This document shows, piece by piece, positions 28,951 through 41,460 of a stretch of DNA of 64,000 nucleotides (the stretch's first letter is position 1; every line of letters begins with the position of its first letter). Below the pieces are notes generated by a model that was given only the letters and a program-made list of their open reading frames with translations, did no database searches and had not been told where the DNA came from. Made by a program: the position numbers and the translations under genes. The DNA is from Rachicladosporium sp. CCFEE 5018 (taxonomy: Eukaryota > Ascomycota > Dothideomycetes > Cladosporiales > Cladosporiaceae). Location of the stretch: positions 428,059 to 492,058 of the forward strand of contig KZ111161.1 in assembly GCA_002077045.2 (NCBI GenBank), written 5' to 3'.

Positions 28951-29364
28951 CTACTTCTTAATACAGTTGCCCAGATTGTTCGGGTTGGGCTGGTCGCAGA
29001 ACTTCTCGCAACCCTGCACTCTTGGGCAAGAGTTGCTCACCCCCGTGCATGCAACAGCGACGCACTGGTTTGCTCTCTTCTCAAGCTAGCACACCTGTCA
29101 GGAATGCCATCTCTGCTTCAGCCCATGAGCCAACTTACGAGTGGGCTGTTAGGGCTCAAGTCTTCATCAAAGATGATGTGGGCGTTGCGCTCGGCAACGA
29201 GGGCTGTAAGGCGCGCCTAGATGAGCGTGTTAAAATTGCAGGTATACCGTTGTATTTTGTAGCAATCCGCTCTCCCCTACCTCTGTTGCGACGTCCGCCA
29301 CGGCGACCGGGGATGCGAGAGCTAGCGTCGACATCGCGACGATGGAGAGGAGGGTGAACTTCAT
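28951..29364 (-). CDS. Small secreted six-cysteine peptide, copy 2
   Basis: Exons 29281-29364, 29139-29216 and 28951-29085; sequence identical to copy 1, in the segment that is probably the same contig sequence used twice. Confidence 0.68.
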
Positions 29365-30785
29365 ATTGGCGATTGGCTTGTGAATTCTGGAGGGTCTTGA
29401 ATGCTGTACAAGAACATGACACTGGAGCGCGAGGGCAGGCAGTACTTTTATGGACAATGTGTCCAGCAAGGACGCGCCGCCAGGAGCAGCCTCCACGCTC
29501 TCCGCCGGCTCTGTGCCCTCCTCGCCGGTTACTGTCAAGTACACAGACTGCAGCAGAAATGTGGTCTGGTCGCTGTGTTGGTACCGACCATACGGTCATG
29601 TTCAGGCTATGCGCAGTCGGAATCCTTCGAATAAAAGCGTGGCAGTGGGCATGTACAGTATACTCCTACCAGCTGCAGCCACGGAGCACACTGCGGATGC
29701 GACCATGCTCCGACGTCGAGAATCATGCGGGTGAAGTGTCCCGTGCCGTGGTGGGGCCAATGAAGTCCGCATCTGAAGCGAACCAACAATAGTTATAGTG
29801 CCCAGGAACGCCGCATGGCACAGTATGCCGGGGATGCTGCTAATAGGGAGGTGCACTTTATCCATGAAAGTGAGCAGCATGAAGAATGTCAATGGCAATG
29901 CTCAGAAAGGGAAACGGACAAGTGTGGAAGCGGGGAAATGAAAGGAAATCACATCATACGTATCCAGCATGACGCAGGGGACTTGCACAGTGGTAGGCCG
30001 CATTACCGTATCCCCGCGGATGTGAGCCACGCGACATGCTCCTGAGCGTAGGCCATGTGCTCGGAATCCTCGTGAAGGGTTCCTAGGAGGAGTTTGATAG
30101 TGTGCAATTGATACGTTATGGTAGTGGCCGTCCCAGACGCGTCTGCCAATTTTGACAGTAACGTCCCGGCTGTAGTCTTGGAAGTCAGTATCAAGACGCG
30201 AGAGACCGACAGATTTTCTTTCAGGACTTGAACCTGCGCTCCGAATCTTGACATGTAGCACTCCTAGTAGGTCGCCTCGATGGCTTCTCGTGGTGCAATG
30301 GATCGACACTACAAGGGGTAAGGCCAGCAAGTAGCAAGCTCGCCCGCAGTTGCCAATAGCGCGGGTTGGGTTGGGCTTCCGATGTCCATCCTTTACGCGC
30401 ATGCGCGACTCCAGATCGTTGCGGCGAAGGCCGTCTTCGAGAGTGCGGTGCGAGTCTGGCGCCGACGCCTTCCTCTGAACAGTTGGCGGCTCTGTATGGG
30501 GTCCAAGAATCAAGTTCTCGACTCCTCGGGCGAGCGCAGTCCGTGGGAGAGCTCATCATCTTCGAGTCCCATTCCTTGTGAGTTGGCCAGAAGAGTCTCG
30601 CTCTCAATGCCATAGTACATGCTTCTGCTGCGATCCGCACACTCCTTCTGGAATCACTTGTTTGCGCTCACCACAGAGATTTGACTGCACGCTGTCAAAT
30701 TGACCTTGAGTGAGGATTCTCTCACAGCCATGTTCCGCATAGGCTTTGCCCTATCATAGCGTCCAAGTGGCGATGTGTCCCTCAC

Positions 30786-31135
30786 TCACTTGCCACCTCG
30801 CTTTTGTTCTAAAAATAGCACCTTCTTCTTGACTAAAGCAGACTGTTAGGTGTGACCGTGAGAGTCTGTCTGATCGCTGACATACCAACGGGGTCGTATT
30901 TGAGCATGCTCAGCGGGCGGTGAGTACGTGGTCGTCTGAAGGTCATCTAAAAGCGCCTTGAGTCAGGCCGAGCTCCCAGTGAACGCAGGTTCATGGTGAG
31001 ATACTTACGAAGAATCCGGTCTGAGCCATGGAGAGGATGCGAACGGCGATTGTCCTAGACTTTGCTGTGGCGGTGTCAGCGAGCTCTCAGTTGCAGCAAC
31101 GGTGACCGAGTCGCAGACGTACCTTTCTTCGCCAT
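30786..31135 (-). CDS. MRPL39: Mitochondrial ribosomal protein bL33m, copy 2
   Basis: Exons 31123-31135, 31009-31064, 30886-30946 and 30786-30832. Identical to copy 1. Confidence 0.88.
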
Positions 31136-31436
31136 GGCCGTGTGCGATGTAGCTGTTTGCCGTGCGACTGTGGTGAAGTCAAGGATGCCCAAAGTCATCA
31201 ATCGCGTGCTCATCACGTGCACGGCGGTCGTCACTTCCGTCTCGGCAAATTCCGCACCTACTTGCCGAGGCAGCTCACATGCCGTGATCGCGCTGAACGA
31301 CAGCTGATGTTCACGACGTATCTGACGTTGTTTCACTCCTGGAATAAATAGAGAACAGACTTCAGTACTTGAGCCGCTCAGGATACTTGGTTGTAGCCCA
31401 TACTTATAGCTCATCGAGTCCCCAGACAGAGCCACA

Positions 31437-32256
31437 ATGGTCGCCGACGCCCTTATCTACCACCCGGCAGTGAGCCACTACAACAAGTTTGTTGCAATGA
31501 CCAGTGCGTTGATCTTGAGTGTCGAGTCACCCCTCACGATACTAATTGATCCTCCTCAGTCGGCCGCGACAAAGCTCTACGTACGATACAATACTTCGCC
31601 CGCTTCCTCGCCTGGTACACCTACCGAACAAACCACCCTCAAGCAACCGTAGACCTATACACCAATGTCAAGAAGAACTTTGGCAGCGTGCGCAAGGCCA
31701 TGCGCCTGACAAAGTTTGTCGAGCACTTCAAAGCCGCGGCCGTAGCCTCAGATTCCCAGACCTCGGACCCGGTTGTGAAGTACCTCGCAGTAGGACGACA
31801 GCTGGGCTATGCCTTCTACATGCTGTTTGACAACTTGACGTACCCAGACCATGTGGGGATCAGGAAATTCGAGGGTGCAGCGAGGTTGCAGAAGGAGGCT
31901 TATCGCGCTTGGTTGGTGGGGCTGTCATGCAATGTCGCGGCAGGCATTTACGCATTGTGGAACCTGAGGGAGCAGACGAAGATCAAGTTGGCGGATCAGA
32001 ACGATGCGGAGAAGACTGTGGAGGTCAAGAAGCTGGCTAAGTACGTGCGAAACATGATGAAGTAGCTGGAATTGTGTACTAATTATGACACAGGGACCGC
32101 AGCGCGACTCAGCTACAGCTGATCTCCGATCTTTGCGACATGACTGTGCCAAGCAGCGCACTTGGATACGCAAACTTGGATGATGGCATTGTCGGGCTTG
32201 CAGGCACACTTAGCAGTTTGATCGGGTTGTACGCTGCATGGGCGAAGGCGGCATAG
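31437..32256 (+). CDS. PEX11: PEX11, copy 2
   Basis: Exons 31437-31503, 31560-32040 and 32094-32256. Identical to copy 1. Confidence 0.92.
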
Positions 32257-32397
32257 ATAGTGTTACCTGAGCGCAAGTCGCAGATCCCGTCAGTTTTCAT
32301 ACCAGCTTGTAGCGGCGTCTATGGGGGATATATCGATTCATTGGCACAGCCGCTATACCGTGTTTCAACAGCACCATGACCGCAGCTTCCGATTTGG

Positions 32398-33351
32398 TTA
32401 TGCGGATACTTTGGCGGCGGCATCTACGACAGCCTCAATATTGCCTTCGAGATCAGTTCCCACCGCCCTCTCCAAGACCATGACGTAAGCCCTTCTCTTG
32501 CGCTGCTCCTCATCTGCTCCTGCCAGCTCGACCTTTTTGATAGCTTTCCAATTCGCCTTGATCAGCTCGACAAGGTCGCTCGGATCTTGAGGCAACCCAA
32601 GCTTCCTCAGACTGTCTGCCGTCTTGCCATCAACGTTGGGATATGCCGATGGCCATTGCCATTGCACCCGCCGGAAGAAGATATTCAAGCCGGTCTCCCC
32701 GACGCCCTTGATGCTAGACTTGAGTATCTTCAGCTCTTCCTCCATCTCGTCTCCACCTTTGTCGTGCACTCCGGCTAGCGATTTGCCTTCGTTGTCTGAT
32801 GTGGACGCGAATTTATCGAGAATAACATCCGCCAGCCCGCCGATCTGCTTCGCAGTCTTGTCTTTGTGCTGCGTCCTTGCATCCCAGAGTGCTTGATGCT
32901 GTTTCTCAGCACCCGCAGTCTGCGTCGCCTTCGCAGAGTTGAAGCTGTACGGTCCATTGAGAACAGTACGGATCGCCCGCATGCCCAATCGATGTGAGAT
33001 CGGTCGCGAGAGAATCACTGCGCTCAGAAGCTCTTCCCACGGATTGAGGGCTGTCAGACTGTACGTTCGAAGCTTAGAGTCGCTAGTATCATCTTCCGGG
33101 CTTGAGTGCTTCAAGGCATCTTCCGAAAGCAGGAAGCTCAGAAGCTGAGCATGTGTCGGCGCGGATTTGGCTCCACGCGCTGACTTGCGCGCGCCTTGCG
33201 ACTCAGGTGCTGTGTCTGCTTTGCGCTTCTTCGACTTCGTTGGCGCCTTGATCTCGGTGACGCCGTCGGTCTTTGGAGGGTCGTCGACCTTTCCGCCGGG
33301 AGCATCATCGGTTTTGGACTTCTTCGCAGAGGTCCCTTTCTTGGGAGGCAT
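32398..33351 (-). CDS. Lysine-rich HhH-like protein, copy 2
   Basis: 317 residues, identical to copy 1. Confidence 0.75.
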   Translation of the reverse strand: MPPKKGTSAKKSKTDDAPGGKVDDPPKTDGVTEIKAPTKSKKRKADTAPESQGARKSARGAKSAPTHAQLLSFLLSEDALKHSSPEDDTSDSKLRTYSLTALNPWEELLSAVILSRPISHRLGMRAIRTVLNGPYSFNSAKATQTAGAEKQHQALWDARTQHKDKTAKQIGGLADVILDKFASTSDNEGKSLAGVHDKGGDEMEEELKILKSSIKGVGETGLNIFFRRVQWQWPSAYPNVDGKTADSLRKLGLPQDPSDLVELIKANWKAIKKVELAGADEEQRKRRAYVMVLERAVGTDLEGNIEAVVDAAAKVSA

Positions 33352-33834
33352 GATTGACTTATAGTAAAGGGGTGATAGGACGTCGTATACACAACTGAGA
33401 AATATGGAAATATTACCTCGGTAGGCACACATCTCATCACCTCTTCCCCTGCTCCAATGTCATGTCATACAAGCTTTGGGTCGTGATGTCAGCGGCTCTT
33501 CTCTGGAGCCCGGCTGGGAAACATCATGATCAACACTGACGCGATGGAACAGGTGCTGGACAACGGATGATCGTTTCATTTCCAGCACTGGAAGTGCGGT
33601 GTTGTGACGAGTGGACTTGTGTAGTGACAAGCAAGCAAGCTGCATTGCCATTCTGTAGCAGCATTGGAGCTCAAGGTCACGTGTTGCGCGTTCTGGTCGC
33701 GTTCACTAATCCGCTTTTGGTGACTTGCAGGCCTTCACATCACCCACATCTTCCAGCCAGGCATTCGGGATACTAATCTCGGCATTCGTTTGTCTGACCC
33801 GGTACCGTTCTTATCACGAAGCGAACATCTCTTA

Positions 33835-34452
33835 ATGACGCTCAAGCAAGGGACTGGCAACAAGATGGCGGCTCCTACGAGTGACGGGAAGAGGAAGCGC
33901 GTCGATGTTGACCTCACAGACGACGATCATGCTGCGAAGCACGCCAGACCGTCGCCAGCACCTCCCACTTCAAGTCGAGCCCCAATCAGTCGCACCTCAT
34001 CGTACAATGCCGTTGCAAGAAGGTGAGTCGATCCTCGATGGAGTCATTAGCTTGACTAACGGTCCATCACAGCAATGATCTCTCTGGTAGCACACATAGT
34101 CACGCCGAACGTACAGCTTGGCTTGCAGCACCCGATGAAGACGAAGAAGACGTCGATGAGATCCTGGGTTCCACTCAGGACAACACTGGCGAAGGCACTG
34201 ATCAGCTCCAGCATTACGGAGATGTCGAGACCAAGATCGTTGGCTGCCAGTATTATCGTGGCTTCGCATCGCCCGGAGAGGTGATCTTGATCCGCCGTGA
34301 ACCAGGAAATCCATATGACAGTAATGCTATACGCATCGACAATGTCGGCCAAACTCAGATCGGCCACATCCCACGTAGGATGGCCGAGAAGCTTGCGCAG
34401 TACATCGACAATCGCTGGGCTCATGTTGAGGGCAAGCTTGCCGGCAGTGTTG
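33835..34452 (+). CDS. HIRAN-SNF2-RING helicase, copy 2, cut by assembly gap
   Basis: Exon 1 33835-34022 and the start of exon 2 34073-34452. It stops at exactly the same base as copy 1. Frames continuing past the gap join it to the PhyH fragment and are artificial. Confidence 0.85.
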
Positions 34453-34552
34453 NNNNNNNNNNNNNNNNNNNNNNNNNNNNNNNNNNNNNNNNNNNNNNNN
34501 NNNNNNNNNNNNNNNNNNNNNNNNNNNNNNNNNNNNNNNNNNNNNNNNNNNN
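34453..34552. other. Assembly gap, 100 N
   Basis: Exactly 100 N; the sequence resumes in the second exon of the PhyH-like gene. Confidence 0.99.
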
Positions 34553-35028
34553 GCGATGACATCCCGCCGACTGCCACGGCGGAGGAGGAACTCGCTCGAC
34601 TCAGCAAACCTGCCTATCATGCCCAGTGGAATTTGGCCCTGTACCCGGACAGCTCTTTGATTTTAGTACCTGGCTCGCATCGACGTCCGTTGACAGATGT
34701 TGAACGAGCGGCTGGTCCGTACGAGGCCAACATACCTGGACAGATACACGTCAAGCTGGAGGCAGGCGAGATGGCCTTCTACAACAACAATATTTTCCAT
34801 CGTGGAGCTTATCGCAGTGACGTCGAGCGTATGACGCTGCATGGTAGCATGGGTCACGTTGCCGGAGGCTCGTTAAGAGCGAGGAACGTGCTGCAGCATG
34901 GAAGGGAATGGATCAACAATGTAGACATTTCGCGAGTAGAAGACCGAGAGACAGCAGAGGGTATGCGTGACAGACTTGTGCGGTTGGCGAGCGAGTACGA
35001 AGAAGTTGGGTACACGCACAATGACTAG
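34553..35028 (+). CDS. PhyH-like dioxygenase, copy 3, 5' part missing at gap
   Basis: Begins inside the HxD motif region (RDDIPPTATA) and is identical to copy 1 from there. The metal-binding His is lost to the gap. Partial by assembly. Confidence 0.85.
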
Positions 35029-35414
35029 TACATTTACTGTACTTCCGGGTGAGCAATGCGTCGATAATCTGCCAACCGATGGGCGTCTTTGGCTATTCTG
35101 GTTGGATGTCAACTCTACTACTACGTTAGCCCTACCCAGGAACTGCTCAGCTCCTCAGAATCCCGAAATTGTCTTGAGCTACTATCATTTAAGCTGCAGT
35201 GGATGTCAAGCATACTTTGGCGCAATGGAGAGACCCGTGCGTCTGCAGCCAAATCCACTTCAAGAGATCGGCCTCTTACAAGCGACAAGGAGTACAGCAG
35301 TTTACGAATAATCTCAAGCTGTTCAGAGAGTACAGGAGACTTGCAATGCTGCGGGTTGATGAGAATCTCAAGTATACACAGGACCCCAGGTCTCTGCGTG
35401 GGCAAAGTCCCCGT

Positions 35415-37131
35415 TCAAGCCCCTGTTGCCTTCCCGCTCTCTACAATATTCTCGGTGCTCTCACTTGGCGCCACTCCCATCTTGCTGATATCGAACCCAT
35501 TCGCCGCAAGGTACGATTTGAATTTAGCATCCTCTTCATCGATGACTGATTGTCCGATTTCCGGCAAGAATCCCAGACATAGCGCAGCCGAGAGCAGGCA
35601 CATTGCTGACGAGATGAAGAAGGGATACTGTCCTGCCTTGGTCGGGTCGGTGTCTGCGTATTTATTGTAGAGGATCAACAGGACCCTATTGCCGGCGAAG
35701 GCACCGATTTTTCCGATGGCAGCTGCGATGCCGTAGTACTGGCCACGAACAGCGGTCGCGGAAGTCTTGGAAGCAATCATACCTACATCGAATTGTCAAC
35801 ACATACCCCTAAGCCAACGACGTGATCGTGAGAGCTCTACCGATGCAGTTGCCAGGGCCTGCTTCGCCTAATGCAATAAAGGTCTGACGAAAGTGGTCAG
35901 TGCACTGCAAGAGATCAAAACGACATTGATCAACACGGCATTGAGCCGCCTCCCAGCGCATGGAGTCATCTTACCCCGTACATCACCACAAAGGCTGTAC
36001 AATTGTCAGCATCGAGTGCGCAGTTAAGACAGGCTTCTCATAAAGGTCCTACTTACCTCCGACATAGCGCGGCTGGTTGATGTACCCGTAGACGCCAGCA
36101 AACAAGAAGCCGAAAAGGCCTTGAATCGCAACGACGTAGCCCAGCGTCTTGCGAGGTCCCAAGTAGTCGCTCAGCCAAGCACCTGGGATGCAGCCGGGCA
36201 TGTAGAAGAAGTTCAGAAGAGTGTTCCAGCCGAACGTCACCCACAGCTCTGAGTTGTCACCAAGCAAATTGGTAAGCAGCGCAGAGGAGAAGATGCCGAA
36301 AGAGTACGATGAAAAGTCGTACATGAACCAGATGGCACTGACAATGGCGAGGCGAAACCAGTAGAACTTGATGACCAACAACCACGGAGTCCTGACCCGA
36401 GACATACTGTTACGCTTGAAGGGTTCCGGCTCTTGTAGCTTGATACGCAGATACAAGAGCGAAAGTGGAGGAACGACCCCGAGACCGAGACAGATCCGCC
36501 ATGCTGCGCGCAAATGGTTCTCTCCGGTAGCCAGTACGACGATCATGGGTACAAAGGCTGCCACTACGAAACCAAAGTCGATTTGAACGTTCGTGAAGAG
36601 AGCGAACCACCGGTTCCGGGTTCCAGCCTTGAGCTCACCAGTACTCTCAGCGCAGCCCACAGATCCGGCCGGATACTCGCCACCAATGCCAATGCCCAAG
36701 AAGAATCGATATGCTGTCAATGCAGCAAGCAAGCCACTGACACTGCCACCAGCACCATACGAGCCAGCGCCCAAGGCGGCGAACACAATCAAGATGATGG
36801 TGCTCACGAGAAGTGACCATTTGCGACTAAAGTGGTCGCTCGTCCAGCCGAAGAATAGCTGTCCAACTACGGTGCCAGCGAAAGCGATCGAGGAGACATT
36901 GGCCTGTGCCGGGCTGGAGGTATACTCCTTCTTGTAGATCATAGCAAGCATGGTGTTGACGCTGCCAATAACACCGTTGAGATAGCCGTCAGAGAACAAA
37001 CCAGCTCCACACGCGATCACAGGCCAGAGTCGATCCCATTGCGACTTGTTAGTTGCTGCCACTGTCCCTTGCTGGTCGAGAAGCTCTTCAGGAGTGAGCT
37101 TCTCGCTGGCGTGCTTCTCGTTCGGGTCCAT
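35415..37131 (-). CDS. Git1-like MFS transporter, copy 3
   Basis: Exons 36057-37131, 35975-35994, 35841-35883 and 35415-35782. The C-terminal two-thirds equals copy 1; the N-terminus differs at a few residues (MDPNEKHASEKLTPEELLDQ). Confidence 0.86.
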
Positions 37132-38015
37132 TGCCTCGGAGAGATGTCGTATCGAAAGCCGTATCGAGATCTATCGTTCCTTGAGGCTGCATAGAGTACC
37201 CAGTCGTAAGCTAGGTAGATGGGTCCAAGATGACGCCGATGGCATGGGAGTCTGTATATGAGGTATCTCTGCAGATTGGAAAGATTACCTTTCTGGGATC
37301 GACATGGTGCTGACGTAGTCCGAGCGCCGGGAGCTTCCCACTAAACGCCACCACGTGCATGTCTCGTCCGTGAAGATAGGTCGGTTACCGAACTGCGTTC
37401 AGCATTTGGAGTCCTTGGAATGGCGAGGCCGCGCGATCATTCTGCAACTAGTGAGACAAGCACAAAGCTCTTTCTTGGAAAGGCTTGGTAGAGCTTGGCT
37501 GCGCATCTTTCCGGATTCGCGGCACCACCCGTCACGTTGAGAAGGGACACAGTTGCACGGTATTCTCATTCCTCTGGATGACTTGGTGGCCTTGTATGTT
37601 GACATGGGCTGTTCATTAGTACCACACCCGCGATGAGAGATGTAACAAGTTGGTGACAACGGTCTCCTCCTGTGCATGTCCCTCACTGAGGCACTTGAAC
37701 CGAATCATCACTCTTGTGGTGCGCGTTATAGCTGCAGTGAAAACCTTCGAACGTTTGAAAGAGTGGATGTGCTATCACAACAAGAGACTGCGCGTCCTAC
37801 TAAGGAGGGAGAGAGCTCTCCGCTAGACATATGACTGAAATGTCCGTACAGTCATGAAGCGCGTTGTGGAAACAGACAGAAGCCACCTCTTCAAGTGATA
37901 CAATCATACAGGAAACGAAGATCTGTGAACAGCACATGTTAGGCTTGCTATGTGTTTCTTGATCGCTCTCGGTCTTCTCCAAAGGCTGCTCCGCACCTGA
38001 GTTTCACTGGACTTC
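37132..38015. other. Intergenic region, copy 3
   Basis: Equivalent of 11039-11922, diverged; none of the short frames of copy 1 is kept in a coding-like way. Confidence 0.35.
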
Positions 38016-38429
38016 CTACTTCTTAATACAGTTGCCCAGATTGTTCGGCTTGGGCTGGTCGCAGAACTTCTTGCAGCCCTGCACTCTTGGGCAAGAGTTG
38101 CTCACCCCCGTGCATGCAACAGCGACGCACTGGATGGCTCTCTTCTCAAGCTAGCACACCTGTCAGGAATGCTATCTCTGCTTCAGCCCATGAGCCAACT
38201 TACGAGTGGGCTGTTAGGGCTCAAGTCTTCATCAAAGATGATGTAGGCATTGCGCTCGGCAACGAGGGCTGTAAGGCGCGCCTAGATGAGCGTGTTAAAA
38301 ATGCAGGTATGCCGTTGTATCTTGTAGCAATCCGCTCTCCCCAACCTCTGTTGCGGCGTCCGCCACGGCGACCGGGGATGCGAGAGCTAGCGTCGACATC
38401 GCGAAGATGGAGAGGAGGGTGAACTTCAT
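38016..38429 (-). CDS. Small secreted six-cysteine peptide, copy 3 variant
   Basis: Exons 38346-38429, 38204-38281 and 38016-38150. Signal peptide, LEKR site and all six Cys are kept. The mature region differs from copy 1 at three residues (Asn to Ile, Glu to Lys, Asn to Lys), making it more basic; two silent changes lie in the same exon. The first donor is GTTGGG instead of GTAGGG. Confidence 0.7.
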
Positions 38430-39848
38430 ATTGGCGATTGGCTTGTGAATACTGGAGGGTCTTGAATGCTGTACAAGAAAACGACACTGGAGCGCAAGGG
38501 CAGGCAGTACTTATGTGGACATTGTGTCCAGCAAGGACGCGCAGCCAGGAGCAGCCTCCACGCTCTCCGCCGGCTCTGTGCCCTCCTCGCCGGTTGCTGT
38601 CAAGTACACAGACTGCAGAAGAAATGTGGTCTGGTCGCTGTGTTGATACCGACCATACGGTCATGTTCAGGCCATGCGCAGTCGGAATCCTTCGAATAAC
38701 AGCGTGGCAGTGGGCATGTACAGTATGCTCCTACCAGCTGCAGCCACGAAACACACTGCGGATTCGACCATGCTCCGACGTCGAGAATCATGCGGGTGAA
38801 GTGTCCCGTGCCGTGGTTGGGCCAATGAAGTCCGCATCTGAAGCGAACCAACAATAACTATAGTGCCCAGGAACGCCGCATGGCACAGTATGCCGGGGAT
38901 GCTGCTAATAGGGAGGTGCACTTTATCCATAAAAGTGAGCAGCATGAAGAATGTCAATGGCAATGCTCAGAAAGGGAAACGGACAACTGTGGAAGCGGGG
39001 AAATGAAAGGAAATCATCATACGTGTCCAGCATGACGCAGGGGACTTGCACAGTGGTAGGCCGCATTGCCGTATCCCCGCGGATGTGAGCCACGCGACAT
39101 GCTCCTGAGTGTAGGCCATGTGCTCGGAATCCTCGTGAAAGGTTCCTAGGAGGTGTTTGATAGTGTGCAATTGATACGTTATGGTAGTGGCCGTCCCAGA
39201 CGCGTCTGCCAATTTTGACAGTAACGTCCCGGCTGTAGTCTTGGAACTCAGTATCAGGACGCGAGAAACTGACAGATCTCCTTTTTGGACTTGAACCTGC
39301 GCTCCGAATCTTGACATGTAGCACTCCTAGTAGGTCGCCTCGATGGCTTCTCGTGGTGCGATGGATCGACACTACAAGGGGTAAGGCCAGCAAGTAGCAA
39401 GCTCGCCCGCAGTTGCCAATAGCGCTGGTCGGGTTGGGCTTCCGATGTCCATCCTTTACGCGCATGCGCGACTCCAGATCGTTGCGGCGAAGGCCGTCTT
39501 CGAGACTGCGGTGCGAGTCTGGCGCCGACGCCTTTCTCTGAACAGTTGGCGGCTCTGTATGGGGTCCAAGAATCAAGTTCTCGACTCCTCGGGCGAGCGC
39601 AGTCCGTGGGAGAGCTCATCATCTCCGAGTCCCATTCCTTGGGAGTTGGCCAGGAGAGTCTCGCTCTCAATGCCATAGTACATGCTTCTGCTGCGATCCG
39701 CACACTCCTTCTGGAATCACTTGTTTGCGCTCACCACGGAGATTTGACTGCACGCTGTCAAATTGACCTTGAGTGAGGATTCTCTCACAGCCATGTTCCG
39801 CATAGGCTTTGCCCTATCATAGCGTCCAAGTGGCGATGCGTCCCTCAC
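38430..39848. other. Long intergenic region, copy 3
   Basis: Equivalent of 12337-13757. Small indels versus copy 1 (for example in a CATCATACG run near 39014). No gene supported. Confidence 0.35.
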
Positions 39849-40198
39849 TCACTTGCCACCTCGCTTTTGTTCTAGGAATAGCACCTTCTTCTTGACTAAA
39901 GCAGACTGTTAGGTGTGACCGTGAGAGTCTGCCTGATCGCTGACATACCAACGGGGTCGTATTTGAGCATGCTCAGCGGGCGGTGAGTACGTGGTCGTCT
40001 GAAGGTCATCTAAAGGCGCCTTAAGTCAGGCCGAGCTCCCAGTGAACGCAGGTTTATGGTGATCTACTTACGAAGAATCCGGTCTGAGCCATGGAGAGGA
40101 TGCGGACGGCGATTGTCCTAGACTTTGCTATGGCGGTGTCAGCGAGCTCTCAGTTGCAGCAACGGTGACCGAGTCGCAGACGTACCTTTCTTCGCCAT
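39849..40198 (-). CDS. MRPL39: Mitochondrial ribosomal protein bL33m, copy 3
   Basis: Exons 40186-40198, 40072-40127, 39949-40009 and 39849-39895. I see only silent changes in the coding exons checked, for example in KKKVLFLEQ, as expected of a constrained protein. Confidence 0.88.
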
Positions 40199-40499
40199 GG
40201 CCGTGTGCGATGGAGCTGTTTGCCGTACGACTGTGGTGAAGTCAAGGATGCCCAAAGTCATCATTCGCGTGCTCATCACGTGCACGGCGGCCGTCACTTC
40301 CGTCTCGGCAAATTCCGCACCTACTTGCCGAGGCAGCTCACATGCCGTGATCGCGCTGAACGACAGCTGATGTTCGCGACGTATCTGACATTGTTTCACT
40401 CCTGCAAGAAATAGCGAACAGACTTCAGTACTTGAGCCGCTCAGGATACTTGGCTGTAGCCCATACTTATAGCTCATCGAGCCCCCAGACAGAGCCACA

Positions 40500-41319
40500 A
40501 TGGTCGCCGACGCCCTTATCTACCACCCGGCAGTGAGCCACTACAACAAGTTTGTTGCAACGACCAGTGCGTTGATCTTGAGTGTCGAGTCACCCCTCAC
40601 GATACTAATTGATTCTCTTCAGTCGGCCGCGACAAAGCTCTACGAACGATACAATACTTCGCCCGCTTCCTCGCCTGGTACACCTACCGCACAAACCACC
40701 CCCAAGCAACAGTTGACCTCTACACCAATGTCAAGAAGAATTTTGGCAGCGTGCGCAAGGCCATGCGTCTGACGAAATTCGTCGAGCACTTCAAAGCCGC
40801 TGCTGTGGCTTCAGACGCCCAGGCGTCGGATCCAATTGTGAAGTATCTCGCAGTGGGTCGACAGCTAGGCTATGCCTTCTACATGCTGTTCGATAACTTA
40901 ACGTACCCGGACCACGTGGGGATCAGGAAGTTTGAGGGTGCCGCGAGGCTGCAGAAGGAGGCTTATCGGGCTTGGTTGGTGGGGTTGTCGTGCAATGTCG
41001 CAGCGGGCATCTACGCGCTGTGGAACCTAAGGGAGCAGACGAAGATCAAGTTAGCGGATCAGAACGATGCAGAGAAGACGGTGGAGGTCAAGAAGCTGGC
41101 TAAGTACGTGCGAAACATGATGAAGTAGCTGTCATTGCGTACTAATCCTGACACAGGGACCGCAGCGCGACTCAACTACAGCTCATTTCCGATCTTTGCG
41201 ACATGACTGTGCCGAGCAGCGCACTTGGATACGCAAACTTGGATGATGGCATTGTCGGACTTGCAGGCACGCTTAGCAGTTTGATCGGGTTGTACGCTGC
41301 ATGGGCGAAGGCGGCATAG
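40500..41319 (+). CDS. PEX11: PEX11, copy 3 variant
   Basis: Exons 40500-40566, 40623-41103 and 41157-41319. Exon 2 differs from copy 1 by many mainly silent changes; amino-acid changes include FVATT for FVAMT and SDAQASDPIV for SDSQTSDPVV. Confidence 0.92.
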
Positions 41320-41460
41320 ATAATGTTGCCTTAGCGCAAGTCGCAGATCCCGTCAGATTTCATACCAGCACGTAGCAGCGTCTATGGGATATATATCGAT
41401 TCATTGGCACAGCCGCCATACCGTGTTTCGACAGCACCATGACCGCAGCTTCCGAATTGG

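Larger units (their letters stand above)
17525..34452 (+). repeat. Repeated block, copy 2 (between the two gaps)
   Basis: Same gene order as copy 1 from base 3942 equivalent to the same final base as copy 1. It differs by diverged flavoprotein islands, a 3441 bp insertion at the tRNA, and a 1 bp deletion near 26151. From about 26590 to 34452 it looks identical to copy 1 at a constant offset of 17028. Confidence 0.9.
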
